Assembly: GCA_902805735.1 (NCBI GenBank)
Contig: CADCTW010000221.1
Span: 1-33,958, forward strand
Direction of reading: 5' to 3'
Length of the DNA stretch: 33,958 nucleotides
DNA from: an uncultured Gemmatimonadota bacterium
GTDB taxonomy: Bacteria; Gemmatimonadota; Gemmatimonadetes; Longimicrobiales; Longimicrobiaceae
Positions 15,731 through 23,919 of the stretch are shown piece by piece. Made by a program: the position numbers and the translations under genes. The notes beneath the pieces are model-generated. The model did no database searches. It was given only the letters and a program-made list of their open reading frames with translations, and was not told the DNA's origin. Position 1 is the stretch's first letter, and each line of letters starts with the position of its first letter.

Positions 15731-16369
15731 ATGCGAGCAATCCCTCACGGCTTCTGCATCGCCGCCGGCCTGCTGTTCGCGGCGAGCGGTGCACCGGCTC
15801 AGGCTGTACCCACGCACCTCCAATACGGCGCGGACCTCATCGTGAGCGGCATCGACCCCGTCGCCGCTGCCAACGCGGGGATCGGCGACCGCGCGTATGG
15901 GCTCCTGATCAACGGAAACCTGATCGCGTTCAGAGTGTTGAGCCTGAGCGCGGAGGGCGGGCTCCTCGAAACGAGCGATGAGGACGCCTTCACACAGGAG
16001 ACCAACCGGGGCGAACAGACGTCCAGCGTGACCGCGCTGATGGGCTCGCTATCCGCGGGTCTGCGCACGCCCGAGCTGTCCCTGGGCGGCACCCGGCCCC
16101 TGACGCTCTCGGCGGGGCTGAACGCGGGAAGCACCTGGCTCAACGTGAGCCGCGGGATCGTCCAGTGCGCGGATTGCCACGACGAGGACTTGAACGTGCG
16201 GGCCGGCGGCTTCTGGGAGCCCGCGGTGTGGGTGGGGATCGGGCCGGGCGCGGTCAGCGCGCGCTACCGCACGTACGTGGGAGGCTCGAACGTCCAGAAC
16301 GCGTGGATTCTGGGTTATTCGACCGCCGGGCCGAGCCGGTCCAGGCCTGCGGCTGCCCCTCCGTCCTAG
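15731..16369 (+). CDS. Exported protein of unknown function, possible beta-barrel
   Basis: 212 residues with a signal peptide (FCIAAGLLFAASGAPAQA). The mature chain alternates hydrophobic and polar residues in strand-like segments (YGLLINGNLIAFRVLSLSAEGG, VTALMGSLSAGLRTPELSLGG, LTLSAGLNAGSTWLNVS, EPAVWVGIGPGAVSARYRTYVGG), as in outer-membrane barrels or outer-membrane beta-barrel-like proteins. One CxxC (CADCHD) is present near residue 153. No family is recognised. The start ATG 15731 is set by the signal peptide; the frame is open to 15296 only through the palindrome-rich region. It is divergent from the esterase gene. Confidence 0.65.
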   Translation: MRAIPHGFCIAAGLLFAASGAPAQAVPTHLQYGADLIVSGIDPVAAANAGIGDRAYGLLINGNLIAFRVLSLSAEGGLLETSDEDAFTQETNRGEQTSSVTALMGSLSAGLRTPELSLGGTRPLTLSAGLNAGSTWLNVSRGIVQCADCHDEDLNVRAGGFWEPAVWVGIGPGAVSARYRTYVGGSNVQNAWILGYSTAGPSRSRPAAAPPS

Positions 16370-16688
16370 CCTCGCGGCAACCGCCTGACCACGAGTCGGC
16401 TGCGCTCTGATGAAGGAGAGCGGAGCGCAGCCACCCGGTCCGGGTCCCCCTGGGCGGGGCGTTTCCCGGGCCCGCCGGGCTCCAGGCCGCGCGGCGCGGC
16501 TCGCGGTACTCTCGTTCTTCCAGTCACCGCCCGCACCGCTGGACGTGCATCTCCATGAGGTGGATGAGGATGCGCCGATCGGCAGCGAGGGCGTGGCGGG
16601 ACGCCTGGGCACGCGGACCCGCGTCTCGCGGAGCGGCCCTGCCGGCCTCGCGCCGGCGGCACGTACCTACAACGGAGGGAGCGTGCGT
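16370..16688. other. Non-coding stretch upstream of the kinase gene
   Basis: About 320 very GC-rich bases. The kinase frame stays open through it, but the residues are Pro/Arg/Gly-rich with no domain, and a good Shine-Dalgarno (GGAGGG, 16674-16679) lies at its end. I see no other gene or clear hairpin. Confidence 0.5.
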
Positions 16689-17861
16689 GTGAAGGGAACG
16701 CCCTCGGGTTTTCTCCCCTTGCAGGTGGGGGGGTGGCTGGCCTTCGCCGGCGCGATGTCTCTGGGGCGCGTGGGCGAGTACGCCCCCGCCGCCATCCTCG
16801 TGATCGAGACGGCGTTCGCCGCGCTCGGTTTCCTGACGACGCTCCTTCTACAGCGCGTCTATGCAAAGGTCCGCGTCGCCGCGGGCTCCTCGCTCCACAC
16901 GATGGTCCTCACCGGCGTCTCGTCCTACCTGGGCGGCATGCTCTGGACCGCTTCCTTCTACTACTACCTGCGCCACGTGGCGCCCCTGATCCTGGTGCGG
17001 CTCGACGCGCACGCCCGGCTCCCGGAGCTCCAGGGGCCGGTGCTGGACAACACCGTCTACAACTCCCTGGCCCTGCTCGCCTGGAGCGCCCTGTACGTGA
17101 GCCTCCTGAACCGGGAAGCCCTGCAGGAGCAGCGCGAGCAGGCCCTGCGCGCCTTGGCCGAGGCGCGTGACGCGCAGCTGCGGATGCTGGCGTACCAGCT
17201 CAATCCACACTTTCTCTTCAACACCCTGAACTCCCTGCGCGCCCTGATCGACGAAGATCGCGGGCGGGCGCGGCAGATGGTGACCGAGCTCGCCGGGTTC
17301 CTCCGCTATTCGCTGGTGGAGCGCCCGCTTCAGCTTACGCGCCTGTCCGAGGAGCTGGAAGCGGTGCGCGGGTATCTCGCGATCGAGTCGATCCGGTTCG
17401 AGGAGCGGCTGGAGGTGCGGGTGGAGGTGGAAGCGGAGGCCGAGGAATGCCTGGTCCCGGCCTTCCTCCTGAACCCGCTGGTGGAGAACGCGCTCAAGCA
17501 TGGCGCCTCCCCCGGGCCGGGCGAACCCCTGCGGGTGTGGCTCCGTGCGGCGTCGCGGGACGGCCGGCTCCGCATCTCCGTCGAGAACACGGGGACCCTC
17601 GCTCCCCCCGCCGCCGCGGACGGCGCCGGCTCCCGCTTCGCGCGGCCCGAGCGGCTGCTGGGCACGGGCGTGGGGCTGCGCAACGTGCGGGCAAGGCTGG
17701 AGTACCAGTACCCCGCCGCGCACCGCATCGACATCGACGAGCGGGACGGCGTGGTGCGGCTGTCGCTGGACCTCCCCGCGGTCCACGCGGAGCCGGCCGG
17801 GCGGGCGGGCGGCGTGCGCCACCTGGCCGGCGCAGGCGTCCCGGCCACGCAGGGGTGGTGA
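16689..17861 (+). CDS. LytS/YehU-type sensor histidine kinase
   Basis: 390 residues. An N-terminal membrane region of about four helices (residues ~5-145) is followed by the His_kinase (PF06580) domain: YQLNPHFLFNTLNSL with phospho-acceptor His174, then an HATPase_c domain with the N box PLVENALKHG and G box GTGVGLRNVRARLE. It should sense a membrane signal and phosphorylate the LytTR regulator that follows five bases downstream. The start is taken as GTG 16689, nine bases after GGAGGG; GTG 16683 is too close to that site, and the longer open frame to 16410 gives no domain. The C-terminal ~25 residues are Gly/Ala-rich and unlike the family. Confidence 0.9.
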   Translation: MKGTPSGFLPLQVGGWLAFAGAMSLGRVGEYAPAAILVIETAFAALGFLTTLLLQRVYAKVRVAAGSSLHTMVLTGVSSYLGGMLWTASFYYYLRHVAPLILVRLDAHARLPELQGPVLDNTVYNSLALLAWSALYVSLLNREALQEQREQALRALAEARDAQLRMLAYQLNPHFLFNTLNSLRALIDEDRGRARQMVTELAGFLRYSLVERPLQLTRLSEELEAVRGYLAIESIRFEERLEVRVEVEAEAEECLVPAFLLNPLVENALKHGASPGPGEPLRVWLRAASRDGRLRISVENTGTLAPPAAADGAGSRFARPERLLGTGVGLRNVRARLEYQYPAAHRIDIDERDGVVRLSLDLPAVHAEPAGRAGGVRHLAGAGVPATQGW

Positions 17862-17865
17862 CAGG

Positions 17866-18591
17866 ATGCGCAGGCGGCACGCGGTGATCGTGGACGACGA
17901 GCGCCTGGCCCGGCGCGAGCTGCGCACCCTGCTGGAGGAGGGGCACTCCGCCGAGGTGCACATCGTGGGGGAAGCCGCATCGGTGGAAGAAGCCGCGCGG
18001 GTGATCCAGGCGACGGACGCGGACCTGGTGTTCCTGGACATCACGCTGGGGCGGGAGTCGGGCTTCGACCTCCTGCCGCGGCTGGGCGACGACGTGGACG
18101 TGGTATTCGTGACGGCGCATGACCATCACGCGGTCCGCGCCTTCGAGGTGAACGCGCTGGACTACCTCCTCAAGCCCGTGGTGCCGGGGCGGCTGGCGAT
18201 CAGCGTGCGGCGGCTGAGCGGCCCCGCGTCCGTCCTCCCCTCCCGCCTTCTCGCCATCGACGACCGCCTCTTCCTGCGCCTGGACGACCGGCGGCGCTTC
18301 GTCCGCGTCAGCGAGATCATGGCCATCGAGTCGGACGGGGACAGCTCCCGCCTGCACCTGGGCCCGCCGCCCAGCCGCGCACGCGCCTCCAAGCCGCTGC
18401 GCGAGTGGGAGGAGCGGCTCCCGGGGCGGCACTTCGTGCGCATCCACCGCTCCACCATCATCAACCTGGACTTCGTGGAGCGGGTGGACGAGTGGTCGCA
18501 CGGCAGCTTCCTGGTCTTCCTCCGCGAAATCCGGGAGCCGTTCACCATGAGCCGGCGCTACGGCGCGCGCGTCCGGGACCGGCTCGGCTGA
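17866..18591 (+). CDS. LytTR-family response regulator
   Basis: 241 residues. Receiver domain at residues ~4-120 with acidic pair VDDE, phospho-acceptor Asp58 in LVFLDITLG, Thr in VFVTAHD and Lys in LLKPV. A LytTR DNA-binding domain fills residues ~140-238 (FVRVSEIMAIESDGDSSRLH, RHFVRIHRSTIINLDFVERV, MSRRYGARVRDRL). Together with the kinase encoded immediately upstream it forms a two-component system. Regulators of this class bind paired direct repeats; I did not identify the target. The following gene, a membrane serine hydrolase, starts 170 bases downstream and is a possible target. Confidence 0.95.
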   Translation: MRRRHAVIVDDERLARRELRTLLEEGHSAEVHIVGEAASVEEAARVIQATDADLVFLDITLGRESGFDLLPRLGDDVDVVFVTAHDHHAVRAFEVNALDYLLKPVVPGRLAISVRRLSGPASVLPSRLLAIDDRLFLRLDDRRRFVRVSEIMAIESDGDSSRLHLGPPPSRARASKPLREWEERLPGRHFVRIHRSTIINLDFVERVDEWSHGSFLVFLREIREPFTMSRRYGARVRDRLG

Positions 18592-18761
18592 CGCCGTCCG
18601 TCCGGCGCCTCCGGCGGCCGCCCGGCGAAGCATCTGCCCCGCCCCGCTCTCCTGTGTTCGCCCGCGGCGCGCCCATCCGCGCCCGCCACGGGCTGCCCGC
18701 CTGACGAAACCAGCGGCCCGTGCACCCGTGGGTGGCGGCCCGCAGCACACCGGGAGTGGAG

Positions 18762-20564
18762 ATGCGCTACGGCCTGTGGTTGGTGGTACTGCACCTGACG
18801 GGCGCGGCGGCACCCGCGTGCGGCCAGGCCCCCCGCCTGCAGGCGCCCGTCGAGCGCGTCCTGAAGGAAGAAGGGCTCGTGGGCGCCGTGTGGTCCACCG
18901 TCCACCCAGAGCGGGGGATCCAGGTGGGAGCGGCGGGGCGTGCGGACGCGCGGCGCCCGCTCGCGGCGACGAGCAGGGTACAGGTCGGCTCCGTGGCCAA
19001 GACCCTCGCCGCCGTGGGCATGCTGCGGCTGGTGCGGGAGGGGCGCGTCGCTCTCGACGGCCGCGTCGACGTCCTGCTGCCGGACGTGCGGATCGACAAT
19101 CCGTGGGCCGATACGCACCCCCTGCGGGTCCGCCACCTGCTCGACCACACGGCCGGACTGGACGACGCCCGGCTCTGGCAGATCTTCAGCCGCGAGGCCG
19201 CCCCAGACGCCCCCTTGGGAGCGGCGTTCCCGCGAGCCAGCCCGCCGCTCCGCCTCCGTACCCGGCCGGGGACCCGGTTCTCGTACTCCAACACCGGGTA
19301 CACTCTGCTGGGGATGATCATCGAGGCGGCAACGGGGGAGCGGTACGAGAGCTACCTGGACCGGCACCTGCTGCAGCCACTCGGGATGACGAACAGCACG
19401 TTCCGCTTCGTTTCGCAGGCAGCGGACCCGCGACTGGCGATGGGCCACTTCGAAGACAGCGTACCGCAGGCGTCGGTTCCCCTGTTCCTGCGCCCCGCCA
19501 GCCAGTTCACGACTACGGCGGGGGACATGGCCCGCTTCGCCGAGTTCCTGATGGGCGACGGCAAAACGGGTGGAGTCCAGGTGGCCGGCGCGGAGCTGCT
19601 GCGCGCCATGGGAACGCCCGCTTCGACGGAAGCCGCGTCCGCCGGGCTGAGGGCGGGCTATGGCCTGGGGCTCGGCCGCCGGGACCGGCAGGGCACCGTC
19701 GGGCTCTGCCACTCGGGCAACACCGTCGGGTACCACGCGATGCTGTGCATCTATCCCCAGGAGCGCAAGGCGTTCTTCGTGTCAGCGAACGCGGACGTGG
19801 AGGACGCGGAGTACGACCGGCTGGACAGGATCCTGACCGACGCGCTCGGAGTGCGCCGAACGACTCCGGCCCCGGCGTCGCGCACGGCCCTGGAGCTGGC
19901 GGAATGGGAGGGGATCTACGTTCCGTCGCCGAGCCGCTTCGCGTCGTTTGCCTACCTGGACGTGGTGCTCGGCTTCGCCGCCCTGCGCCACGCCGGCGGG
20001 AGTCTGCACCTGACGCCATTTCAGGGCCGGGCGCGAGAGCTCATCCCGGCGGGCGGTGCCCTCTTCCGCCGCGGCGACCGGACCGCGCCGTCGCACGCGC
20101 TTTTCCTGGACACCGACGGTGCGCGGGCTCTCAGCGACGGCAACCAGACCTATGAGAAGATCGGGCGGTGGTGTATCGTTCCGCTCTGGATCAGCGCCGC
20201 GGGCGGGGTGCTGGGGCTGGTATATCTCCTGGTGGCGGGGCTGGCCCGGATTGCGCGGCGGTCGCTCACCCCGGGGCACCCGGTGTTCGCCCCGTTTGCG
20301 GGCGTGCTGCTCCTGATCGCGGCGGCAGCGCTGTTCATGCGGCAGTCCCTGCTCCACCTGGGCGACTCCACACTCGCCAACGTGTCGCTTGCCGCCGCCA
20401 CGGGCGCTCTGCCCCTGGCCCTGCTCTTCGGCCTGTGGCGCCAGCGGGCGAGCCGGCGCCGCGGACTGTCCGCCACTCTGGACGCGTTCGCCATGGCGGG
20501 CGTTCTGCAGTGGGCGGCGGTGCTCGCCTGGTGGAACCTCGTCCCGTTGCGGCTCTGGGCGTAA
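18762..20564 (+). CDS. Membrane-anchored class C beta-lactamase-like serine hydrolase
   Basis: 600 residues. A signal peptide is followed by a beta-lactamase/penicillin-binding-type domain (residues ~25-370) with Ser77-x-x-Lys80 in VGSVAKTL, Tyr175-Ser-Asn177 in FSYSNTGY and the HSGNTVGYH motif in place of KTG. Residues ~475-600 carry four membrane helices (LWISAAGGVLGLVYLLVAGLA and three more). The architecture matches the broad family of EstB/AmpC-like hydrolases with C-terminal membrane domains, which may act on peptidoglycan peptides, D-amino-acid peptides or esters. Resistance to beta-lactams should not be assumed. ATG 18762 has GGGAG upstream and gives a signal peptide. It may be controlled by the LytS/LytTR pair just upstream. 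Confidence 0.9.
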   Translation: MRYGLWLVVLHLTGAAAPACGQAPRLQAPVERVLKEEGLVGAVWSTVHPERGIQVGAAGRADARRPLAATSRVQVGSVAKTLAAVGMLRLVREGRVALDGRVDVLLPDVRIDNPWADTHPLRVRHLLDHTAGLDDARLWQIFSREAAPDAPLGAAFPRASPPLRLRTRPGTRFSYSNTGYTLLGMIIEAATGERYESYLDRHLLQPLGMTNSTFRFVSQAADPRLAMGHFEDSVPQASVPLFLRPASQFTTTAGDMARFAEFLMGDGKTGGVQVAGAELLRAMGTPASTEAASAGLRAGYGLGLGRRDRQGTVGLCHSGNTVGYHAMLCIYPQERKAFFVSANADVEDAEYDRLDRILTDALGVRRTTPAPASRTALELAEWEGIYVPSPSRFASFAYLDVVLGFAALRHAGGSLHLTPFQGRARELIPAGGALFRRGDRTAPSHALFLDTDGARALSDGNQTYEKIGRWCIVPLWISAAGGVLGLVYLLVAGLARIARRSLTPGHPVFAPFAGVLLLIAAAALFMRQSLLHLGDSTLANVSLAAATGALPLALLFGLWRQRASRRRGLSATLDAFAMAGVLQWAAVLAWWNLVPLRLWA

Positions 20565-20643
20565 CCCGCGTCTCCAGGGATGCGCGCGGGGCGGTGCCGC
20601 CGGCGGTACTGCCCGCGGCCGCAACCACGCAGTCACCAGATCC

Positions 20644-21714
20644 ATGATCCCCACCCGGCCCATGTGGGCGTTTCGACTGGCGAACGAGCGACGCGTCTTC
20701 GCGCGGCGTGCCTCGGTGGCGGGCGGAACGGCCTACGTGACGTTCTCGTACGACAAACGGGGTTTCTTCGAAAGCAGGCTGTTCGCGCTGGACCTGGAAA
20801 CGGGCTCCGAGAAGTGGTCGTACACCGTCGGGCATCACACGAACGAGCCGGTGGCGGACGCGAACGGCACGGTGTACTGGAGCAGCTTCGAGGGAAACGT
20901 CTACGCGCTGGATGCGGGCGGATCGCTGCTCTGGAAAGGGCCCGGCACCCGCTCCAACATCTCCGTCCCGTGTCTCCTGGGCGACGACCGGCTCGTGGTG
21001 CCGGAGATCGCGGGAGCCGCGCGCGCCACCTGGTGCCTGCACCGTGGGACCGGGCAGACCCTGTGGCGGTTCGAGCACGGTGGCCACGCCCGCACCGTCC
21101 ATTGCCACGGCGATCGCGTGCTCCACGACTCGTTCCCGGCGGGCACGGACGAAGCTTCCCTGTACTGCCTGGCGGCCGTGGACGGGAGGCCGGTGTGGTC
21201 GGTGACGGAGCGCGGAGGTTTCTCCGACCCGGTCTTGCTCGGCGACCGGGTGATCGTCCTGTCGCAGACGGCCGTGCAGGCGTACTCGCTGGGGGAGGGC
21301 AGGCGGCTCGCGCGGCGGCCGCTGAGACCCGAGGACGTGGCGCTGCAGGTGGCCCCGATCTCCACGGCCGAGATGCTGTACCTCTGGCGCGAGCACAGCC
21401 CGGGGGCGGACGCCATCCGGGCCGTGGAGCCGGCCCTGTCGAAGCGGTTCCTCGGCGGCGAGAGGCTCACCCTGCACGAGCGGTGGAAGGTCCGCGATCC
21501 GCGGGGCCTGTGCGCGGCGCCGATCGCGCTTTCCGGCGCGGTGCTGGCGTACCTGACGCACGACGGCGTCGTCTGCGCCATCGACCGTGCGACCGGGACC
21601 CGCGTTGCCGAGGTTCCGCTCAAGACCCGGCCGAACGATACCGGCGGCCTGCGCGTCGCCGGCTCGCGGCTGGTTGCCGTCCACGGCCGGGAGGCCTTCT
21701 GCTTCTCCCTGTGA
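20644..21714 (+). CDS. PQQ-like beta-propeller repeat protein
   Basis: 356 residues of repeated blades of PQQ/quinoprotein type: LFALDLETGSEKWSY, VYALDAGGSLLWKG, CLHRGTGQTLWRFE, LYCLAAVDGRPVWSV and VCAIDRATGTRVAEV share the pattern aliphatic-x-ALD-x-x-[TD]G-x-x-x-W. No catalytic or PQQ-binding residues can be assigned, and there is no signal peptide, so it is probably a cytoplasmic binding scaffold. ATG 20644 follows the hydrolase stop by 79 bases; the frame is open upstream across the end of that gene but has no domain there. Several Cys and His residues (CHGDRVLHDS) are unusual for the fold. Confidence 0.8.
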   Translation: MIPTRPMWAFRLANERRVFARRASVAGGTAYVTFSYDKRGFFESRLFALDLETGSEKWSYTVGHHTNEPVADANGTVYWSSFEGNVYALDAGGSLLWKGPGTRSNISVPCLLGDDRLVVPEIAGAARATWCLHRGTGQTLWRFEHGGHARTVHCHGDRVLHDSFPAGTDEASLYCLAAVDGRPVWSVTERGGFSDPVLLGDRVIVLSQTAVQAYSLGEGRRLARRPLRPEDVALQVAPISTAEMLYLWREHSPGADAIRAVEPALSKRFLGGERLTLHERWKVRDPRGLCAAPIALSGAVLAYLTHDGVVCAIDRATGTRVAEVPLKTRPNDTGGLRVAGSRLVAVHGREAFCFSL

Positions 21715-22016
21715 GGCGCCCCGGGTTGGATGGGCGCGCCTTCAGAGCCGGCAGCTCCATCCCGGGTTGGGAGAACGAGTTGGGGGGCCGATGAACGACA
21801 TCAGCCGAAAGATCGCCAGCCCGCGGGTCACCTCGCACGAAGGCTGAGGCGGTGCACGGCTCTCTTCGGCGGAGTGGGAGCAGACGAGGCGGAGACCGTG
21901 AGTACCCCGGTCTCGTTCACCCCGTCATCTGAACGCCATCCAACGGACCCGCCTGCCTATCCCTGGTTGTCGCCGAAGGGCCCCGGAAGGAGCACTGCGC
22001 CACCCTGCAGTCCGCG
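21715..22016. other. Intergenic stretch, nothing firm
   Basis: About 300 bases between the propeller gene and the SUKH pseudogene. CCCGGGTTGG occurs twice as a direct repeat about 42 bases apart just after the propeller stop. The distal part may hold a decayed N-terminus of the SUKH pseudogene (frame open from about 21933), but no start codon is convincing. Confidence 0.35.
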
Positions 22017-22345
22017 TTGAGCGGACTGCCGTCCGGGTATCTCGATCTGCTTCGCGCGGGGAACGGTGGGGAGATGGGGCTCATCGTGCGGCCGCTCAAC
22101 CTCGGTTGGACTCTGCCGAGCGCGCCCTCGACCTCTGGAACCGTGGCACGTACGCGAAATGGGGGTTCGTCTTTGGGGGCGACGGCGGAGGAGAGTGTCT
22201 CGCCTTCGACATGCGGCACTCCGCGCCGCATCCGGTCGTCTCCTTCGACCTCATCGACCCCCACGGCAGCATCCGGCAGGTCGCGCCGACCTGGGAAGAC
22301 TTCCTGACGCTGATCGATACCGAAGATACATGGCGGGCCGGTTAA
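22017..22345 (+). pseudogene. Frameshifted SMI1/KNR4 (SUKH) family gene
   Basis: One frame encodes LPSGYLDLLRAGNGGEMGL, the conserved SUKH start (LPxxYxxxLxxxNGG). About 30 codons later the continuation is in another frame: ALDLWNRGTYAKWGFVFGGD, then GGGECLAFDM and, toward the end, APTWEDFLTLID, the conserved second half of the fold. The frame change is near 22100-22110. The protein would be an immunity-type or peptidoglycan-synthesis-associated SUKH protein if intact. The N-terminus upstream of 22017 is poor in start codons. Either a pseudogene or a sequencing error. Confidence 0.7.
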
Positions 22346-22490
22346 GTCCTGGCGCGCCCCTTCTCCGCGAACGACCGCGAACGGAAGCGCTGCCGTCCGA
22401 CCGGGCGGCTGAGTCGGCAAGCACTACGGCTGGACCGGGTAACGCCCGGCTCCGGCGGATCTTCCAGCGGGGAACACGGCAGGACCGCCC

Positions 22491-23090
22491 ATGAAAGCCA
22501 TCGTGATCAGGAACCGCGTACGCACCTTCGTCTTTCAGCTTTTAAGCGCCGCGGCCTTTGCCGCGAGTGCCGGAACCGCCTCGGCACAAACGAACGAGCC
22601 GAGGACTGTCGCGGATTTCTTGCGCGCGGTCCCGGAGCGCTACACGGTCGGGTATGACCGCCGCATGCGTGAGGAGCTGCTGCGGGGCGAGCGCCGGGGG
22701 GTAGTCGTCGACATCGCGAATGGGTACATCTCGTACGACGAGTCGGACAACCCCTCCGGGTTCGAGCTCGCCCTGTTCAGACGGAGTGACGGCAGCTATC
22801 TCGTGGCCTACAGCACCGGGGCTTTCCACGACCTGCGGATGGGCCAGGAGCTGGGCAACTGGCCCACTCTGGTCCTTCTGAGCTACGAGGGCCGCGGCAG
22901 ATGGCGCGACGTGACCCGGGCGACCCTCCCCGTCGCGTTCAACCGGCGGCTGGCTTACAAGCTGCCCCGGCGGGGCAGGCGCATCGAGGCGTGGGATGAG
23001 CGGGGCTGCCTGCGCCACACGCTGACGTGGACGAACGACCGGTTCCGTTACCGCGGGCCGGGCCGCCGGCCGCCACGATGCCGCGCCTGA
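22491..23090 (+). CDS. Exported protein of unknown function
   Basis: 199 residues. A signal peptide with basic start and hydrophobic core (LLSAAAFAASAGTASAQ) is followed by a domain with short strands (GVVVDIANGYISYDESDNPSGFELALF, DGSYLVAYSTGAF, WPTLVLLSYEGRGRWRDVT) and a very basic Arg/Pro-rich C-terminus. The central phrases resemble small exported proteins that report on substrate or solute state, but I know no name for the family. ATG 22491 is fixed by the signal peptide; no clear Shine-Dalgarno is present. It stands between the SUKH pseudogene and the intact SUKH gene, on the same strand as both. Confidence 0.7.
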   Translation: MKAIVIRNRVRTFVFQLLSAAAFAASAGTASAQTNEPRTVADFLRAVPERYTVGYDRRMREELLRGERRGVVVDIANGYISYDESDNPSGFELALFRRSDGSYLVAYSTGAFHDLRMGQELGNWPTLVLLSYEGRGRWRDVTRATLPVAFNRRLAYKLPRRGRRIEAWDERGCLRHTLTWTNDRFRYRGPGRRPPRCRA

Positions 23091-23262
23091 GCGCTCCGCA
23101 CCATCCGGATCATTCCCTTGCAGGCCGCGCCGCCGAGACGGCGAGCCGCCACCCCCCCAGGGCCCGCTTCCACGCCGGACGGGAAGCAGTGGGGTGCCAC
23201 GCCCGAGCCGGGGCCCACGGGCCCTGCCCTTCCGCTCGGCCTCACCCCCCACTCCACGGGAG

Positions 23263-23739
23263 ATGATGGTGCAGATCGAGGGATCACGTCGCTTCGGGGC
23301 GCTCACGGAAGCCCGCCTCGCCGAGTTCGAGCACCAGTTGTCGGCGCGCTTGCCCGACGACTACCGCTCGTTTCTTCTCGAGCACAACGGCGGCGCGCCG
23401 AATCCGGACACGATCGACTTCGTCATGGAGGGGCAGCCCAACTCCAGCGATCTCCGGTACCTCTGCGGCATTCACAATGGCGAGTACTGGGCGAGCCTCA
23501 CGAAACACCTGAAGACGTTCGGCGCCCGGATTCCCGCTGGTTTTCTCCCCATCGGCCACGACTCCGGCGGCAACCAGTACCTCCTCGGGCTGGAGGCACC
23601 ACACCGCGGGAGGGTGTACTTCTGGGACCACGAGATGGAGGCCGACGAGGGCGAGGTGCCCACGATGGAAAACATGTCGCTCGTGGCGGAGTCGTTTTCC
23701 AGTCTTCTCGGGGGTCTTCGGGAGTACGAGGACGAGTAG
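23263..23739 (+). CDS. SMI1/KNR4 (SUKH) family protein
   Basis: 158 residues. The SUKH fold is clear: ALTEARLAEFEHQLSARLPDDYRSFLLEHNGG at the N-terminus, then FLPIGHDSGGNQYLLGL, RGRVYFWDHE and a C-terminal helix SLVAESFSSLLGGL. No signal peptide, so cytoplasmic. In bacteria the family largely supplies immunity proteins of polymorphic toxin systems, though some members have other roles. No toxin gene is visible within the window. Either ATG 23263 or ATG 23266 can be the start; both follow CGGGAG closely. The TIGR02996-DUF1963 gene starts 180 bases downstream, and a broken relative lies 0.9 kb upstream. Confidence 0.9.
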   Translation: MMVQIEGSRRFGALTEARLAEFEHQLSARLPDDYRSFLLEHNGGAPNPDTIDFVMEGQPNSSDLRYLCGIHNGEYWASLTKHLKTFGARIPAGFLPIGHDSGGNQYLLGLEAPHRGRVYFWDHEMEADEGEVPTMENMSLVAESFSSLLGGLREYEDE

Positions 23740-23919
23740 GTGCGCCTGGACGCGGCGGATGGCGATGCCGCCGCGTCCGACGCCATCCAGCCATGGCTCG
23801 CGACGGCCAGACCCCCGATCGGACGCTCCAAATCGGCCAGCACGCCCCCAGGGTACGAGCGGCGGGAAGGGTGCGCGCCGGGCTCATCCCCCCGCGAACC
23901 CCTTCATCCGAGTGAGCAC

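Noticed and set aside
16410..16688. Upstream extension of the histidine kinase from ATG 16410
   Set aside because: The added residues are low-complexity and domainless, while GGAGGG sits nine bases before GTG 16689.
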